In this document: one piece after another, positions 61,903-64,000 of the stretch
How positions within the stretch are numbered: the stretch's first letter is position 1
Layout: each line of letters starts with the position of its first letter
Assembly: GCF_003201355.1 (NCBI RefSeq)
Contig: NZ_QICL01000002.1
Span: 124,001 to 188,000, forward strand
Source: Indolivaga alginatilytica
Lineage (GTDB): Bacteria; Bacteroidota; Bacteroidia; Bacteroidales; Dysgonomonadaceae
Direction: 5' to 3'
Length of the DNA: 64,000 nt
Notes under the pieces: model-generated
Told to the model about the DNA's origin: nothing
The model's database searches: none
The model's input: only the letters and a program-made list of their open reading frames with translations
Made by a program: the position numbers and the translations under genes

Positions 61903-63099
61903 TTATCTAAGATTTAATTTGCCGGCAACGTCTTTAGGTACAGCTTCTTTGTTTACAACAAAACTGATTGTTTTGTATTTTACGAAAGCCTCCGATGCAT
62001 ACCAAATACCTTTGTAAGCTCCTGCTTCTCCCCAAGAGTTTTTTACTAAATAGTATTTAGTTCCGTTTTGATCTTTTACGATGCCAAAAATCTGCATACC
62101 ATGATCGTCAGTTGTCTCATAGTTATCATATCCTTTTTGGCGCATCTCTTGAGTAATTACAAGTTCTTTAACGGGACCTTGCTCAATTTTCTTTTTTAGG
62201 GTTGAAGTCTTTTCTGTTGCAGACAATCCTAACCAATGAGCTTGGTCTGAACCTACATTCTCGGGAGCACTATCATCCGGAACTACTGCGATTCCGTTAC
62301 GAGAAAAACCTACCTCGCTTACATCCGAAGCCCAAGCAATAGTATATCCTTTTTCGATGGCATTATCCATTACCTTTATCATATCGTCCAAAGGAACATT
62401 GTAAGACAATGCCCAACGCCAGTTGTCCGGAACTTCTACCGCAAAGGGAGCGTAGAATGGGTGATGTGTAAATGAGGTGAATGATATATAATTATTGCTG
62501 TTTAAGCCAAGTTCTTTAGCAAAACTTTGTGGTGTATAGTTTTTACCTTTATATGTGAAGTTTTCGGGCTTTTGTCCTAAAAAAGCATCAAGTATACCTG
62601 AGAATCCGTTATACCATGATGTTGAAAGCTTTTTGTTGCCGTTCTTCATGATGCCGTTGATGTATCCTGTAAGACCGTCAGCCATTTCACCGTGTTTGTG
62701 TCCGGTTTCACCGTAATCAAGTCCGGGCATCACTTCATTGGGTGCGACTCCGTATTCGTTTAAAGTTTCGATAACATCGGCAAAAGAACCTCCCTGAGAG
62801 AAGTTAAGGCTTCCGTTCAGGCGGATATATTTTACCGCTTTGTCTTCATAATTGCGGCGTACGATATACATTTCGGAAATATCCTGTTCTCCTTTTCCCA
62901 TTTTCAATAGTTCTGACTCTAAAAAGCCAACACCTGAGAATGACCAACAGGTACCACTGCTTCCCTGATTTTTTATGGAAGTGATTGGGTTTTCTTTTAC
63001 TACTGAAAACTGATAACCGGGTGAGTTCGTGTTATCAGTTTGTGCCCATGCCGATACAGCTATCAAGAGAGCAACAGATGCAACAAAAAGTTTCTTCAT
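61903..63099 (-). CDS. C1-family aminopeptidase (bleomycin-hydrolase-like), secreted
   Basis: The 398-aa peptidase has a signal peptide (LLIAVSAWAQ) and the papain fold: KNQGSSGTCWSFSG with nucleophile C51, the His in DDHGMQIFGIVK (about 333) and Asn in VKNSWGEAG (about 358). Bleomycin-hydrolase/PepC relatives are usually cytosolic hexamers, but Bacteroidetes have secreted versions like this. A TACCTTTG box (63122-63129) gives its promoter. Confidence 0.9.
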   Translation of the reverse strand: MKKLFVASVALLIAVSAWAQTDNTNSPGYQFSVVKENPITSIKNQGSSGTCWSFSGVGFLESELLKMGKGEQDISEMYIVRRNYEDKAVKYIRLNGSLNFSQGGSFADVIETLNEYGVAPNEVMPGLDYGETGHKHGEMADGLTGYINGIMKNGNKKLSTSWYNGFSGILDAFLGQKPENFTYKGKNYTPQSFAKELGLNSNNYISFTSFTHHPFYAPFAVEVPDNWRWALSYNVPLDDMIKVMDNAIEKGYTIAWASDVSEVGFSRNGIAVVPDDSAPENVGSDQAHWLGLSATEKTSTLKKKIEQGPVKELVITQEMRQKGYDNYETTDDHGMQIFGIVKDQNGTKYYLVKNSWGEAGAYKGIWYASEAFVKYKTISFVVNKEAVPKDVAGKLNLR

Positions 63100-63121
63100 A
63101 TTATATGTTTTTTTAGTATCA

Positions 63122-63129
63122 CAAAGGTA
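63122..63129 (-). promoter_or_regulatory. Candidate promoter -7 box for the C1 peptidase
   Basis: Read leftward this is TACCTTTG, 22 bp before the ATG at 63099, matching TAnnTTTG. Confidence 0.5.
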
Positions 63130-63268
63130 AAGAAATAAGTATAAAGACTATATTTTTTATCCTAAAAGAGTTAATAAGTAAATAAAAGTATTTAAATGGA
63201 CTGTTTTATAATCATAGCAGATTATAGGTTCTGTTTTAGTCGAAAGTTTAATAAATCAGTGATTTTCT

Positions 63269-64000
63269 TTATAACCATGTGTCTAAATATTGCTGTGCTA
63301 TTTTTATATAGTCGTGATGTTGTTCTACGAATAAACGGCTATTGATTGATTGTTGAGGAATCTGTTCCCTATTTAAGATTAGATTCTCTAGTTTGTTGAA
63401 TATATCCTCCTCGCTAGGGAGTACATTTATGATAGGATGATTGTCCTTTTCATTTAGCAGGTTGTACATTTCGGGTTCTCCACCTCCTACCGCTAGAAGT
63501 CCCTGTGCCATGGCTGTTAGCGCATTCATGCCCGGCGTGTACGAATAGAGTTGATCCAGCAATACATCTGATTGATCTCTCATTGCAATGTATTTATCGT
63601 AAGGCACAGATTCTGCTTTATGGATGATACATTCATTCGGATATTTTGATTGTACTTCTTGCAAGCATTTATATAGGATATCAGTTCCTTTGATTTCGTT
63701 TCTCTGTTTTTGTATCCCTATAAAAAATCTCACCTTAGATTGGTCTTTACCTCTTTGGGTGAAAATGATTTCCGAAGTATTGATAGGGGCGGGAATATAG
63801 GTAAGTTTTTTCTCGAATTGAGGCTTGTAAGAAACGAAATACTCATAAAGGCAGGCAATTATACCGTCCGATCTTTCAGCTATTTCCCTGTTTACATCCA
63901 CTTTATCTTTATCAGTCCAAACCCTGATTATTTCTTTGGCTGAATCGAGATAGTCCGCTCGGTTTGGTATATCAAACTCCGAATAGCGAAAAGTCTCTTT
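63269..64000 (-). CDS. Glycosyltransferase (GT-B), N-terminus outside window
   Basis: The frame is open from the right window edge to the stop at 63269; the 33 codons before 63901 continue in frame (KETFRYSEFDIPNRADYLDS), so the gene starts outside. The visible 243 residues are the C-terminal half of a GT-B glycosyltransferase: KLTYIPAPINTSEI, KVRFFIGIQKQRNEIKGTD, LLDQLYSYTPGMNALTAMAQ (donor-sugar site) and GGGEPEMYNLL. Targets such as LPS or capsule sugars are not determinable. A GTG/ATG start at 63901 is unlikely. Confidence 0.8.
   Translation of the reverse strand, partial: KETFRYSEFDIPNRADYLDSAKEIIRVWTDKDKVDVNREIAERSDGIIACLYEYFVSYKPQFEKKLTYIPAPINTSEIIFTQRGKDQSKVRFFIGIQKQRNEIKGTDILYKCLQEVQSKYPNECIIHKAESVPYDKYIAMRDQSDVLLDQLYSYTPGMNALTAMAQGLLAVGGGEPEMYNLLNEKDNHPIINVLPSEEDIFNKLENLILNREQIPQQSINSRLFVEQHHDYIKIAQQYLDTWL

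Overview
This is a chromosomal stretch from a low-GC member of the Bacteroidetes, most likely order Bacteroidales; a Dysgonomonas-like genome is my guess. The evidence is phylum-type promoter boxes (TAnnTTTG) before many genes, few Shine-Dalgarno sites, many MKK-type signal peptides and lipoproteins, and Bacteroidetes-typical families (DUF4091, GH2 beta-galactosidase, bactofilin, NT-HEPN fusion, C1 aminopeptidase). No phage, integrase, intact transposase gene or CRISPR array is visible. I could not run database searches, so family names rest on motifs read by eye.

Layout. 1-5,260 is a mixed region: a secreted protein cut by the left edge, an NT-HEPN fusion, a cupin convergent with a LuxR-type regulator, and a membrane acyltransferase. 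5,344-9,458 holds a GH2 enzyme, a GNAT acetyltransferase and an orphan gene. 9,496-17,199 is a five-gene heavy-metal efflux operon read leftward: outer-membrane factor, adaptor, RND pump, response regulator, histidine kinase. 17,413-18,977 has two unrecognised lipoproteins, followed by tRNA-His. 19,275-22,972 has DUF763, a CPBP protease homologue, a small RHH-like protein with tadA, and yaaA.

23,127-30,676 is a full phosphate regulon read leftward: pstS, pstC, pstA, pstB, phoU, phoB and phoR. About 745 bp of hairpin-rich repeat DNA lies between phoB and phoR. 31,086-38,616 is mostly housekeeping: folC, cls, rsgA, frr and pyrH. 38,903-46,616 has yraN, two tandem YjbR-like genes, birA, alkD-like, Dabb, pepE and a 7TM-HD protein. 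46,689-64,000 has a DUF4091 lipoprotein, cbpM/cbpA-like chaperones, pbpC, a nuclease/phosphatase, gamma-carbonic anhydrase, aminopeptidase P, bactofilin, folB, trmH, waaA, gltX, a C1 peptidase and a glycosyltransferase cut by the right edge.

I see no clear new multi-gene system. The most unusual signal is in the spaces between genes. A dispersed family (core AAGGTCTnnGACCTT, often preceded by TATACTTGCCAAAGCAATAA) occurs at least eight times in good form plus several decayed copies. It repeatedly supplies or abuts the stop codon of the neighbouring gene, or sits in the leader of the next one. Other interspersed repeats include a nested inverted repeat at 42,990-43,188, a long inverted repeat at 2,529-2,703 with relatives at 30,945 and 50,060, and GTAGGGG-type hairpins near phoR. 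Many operons end in strong, often bidirectional, hairpin terminators.
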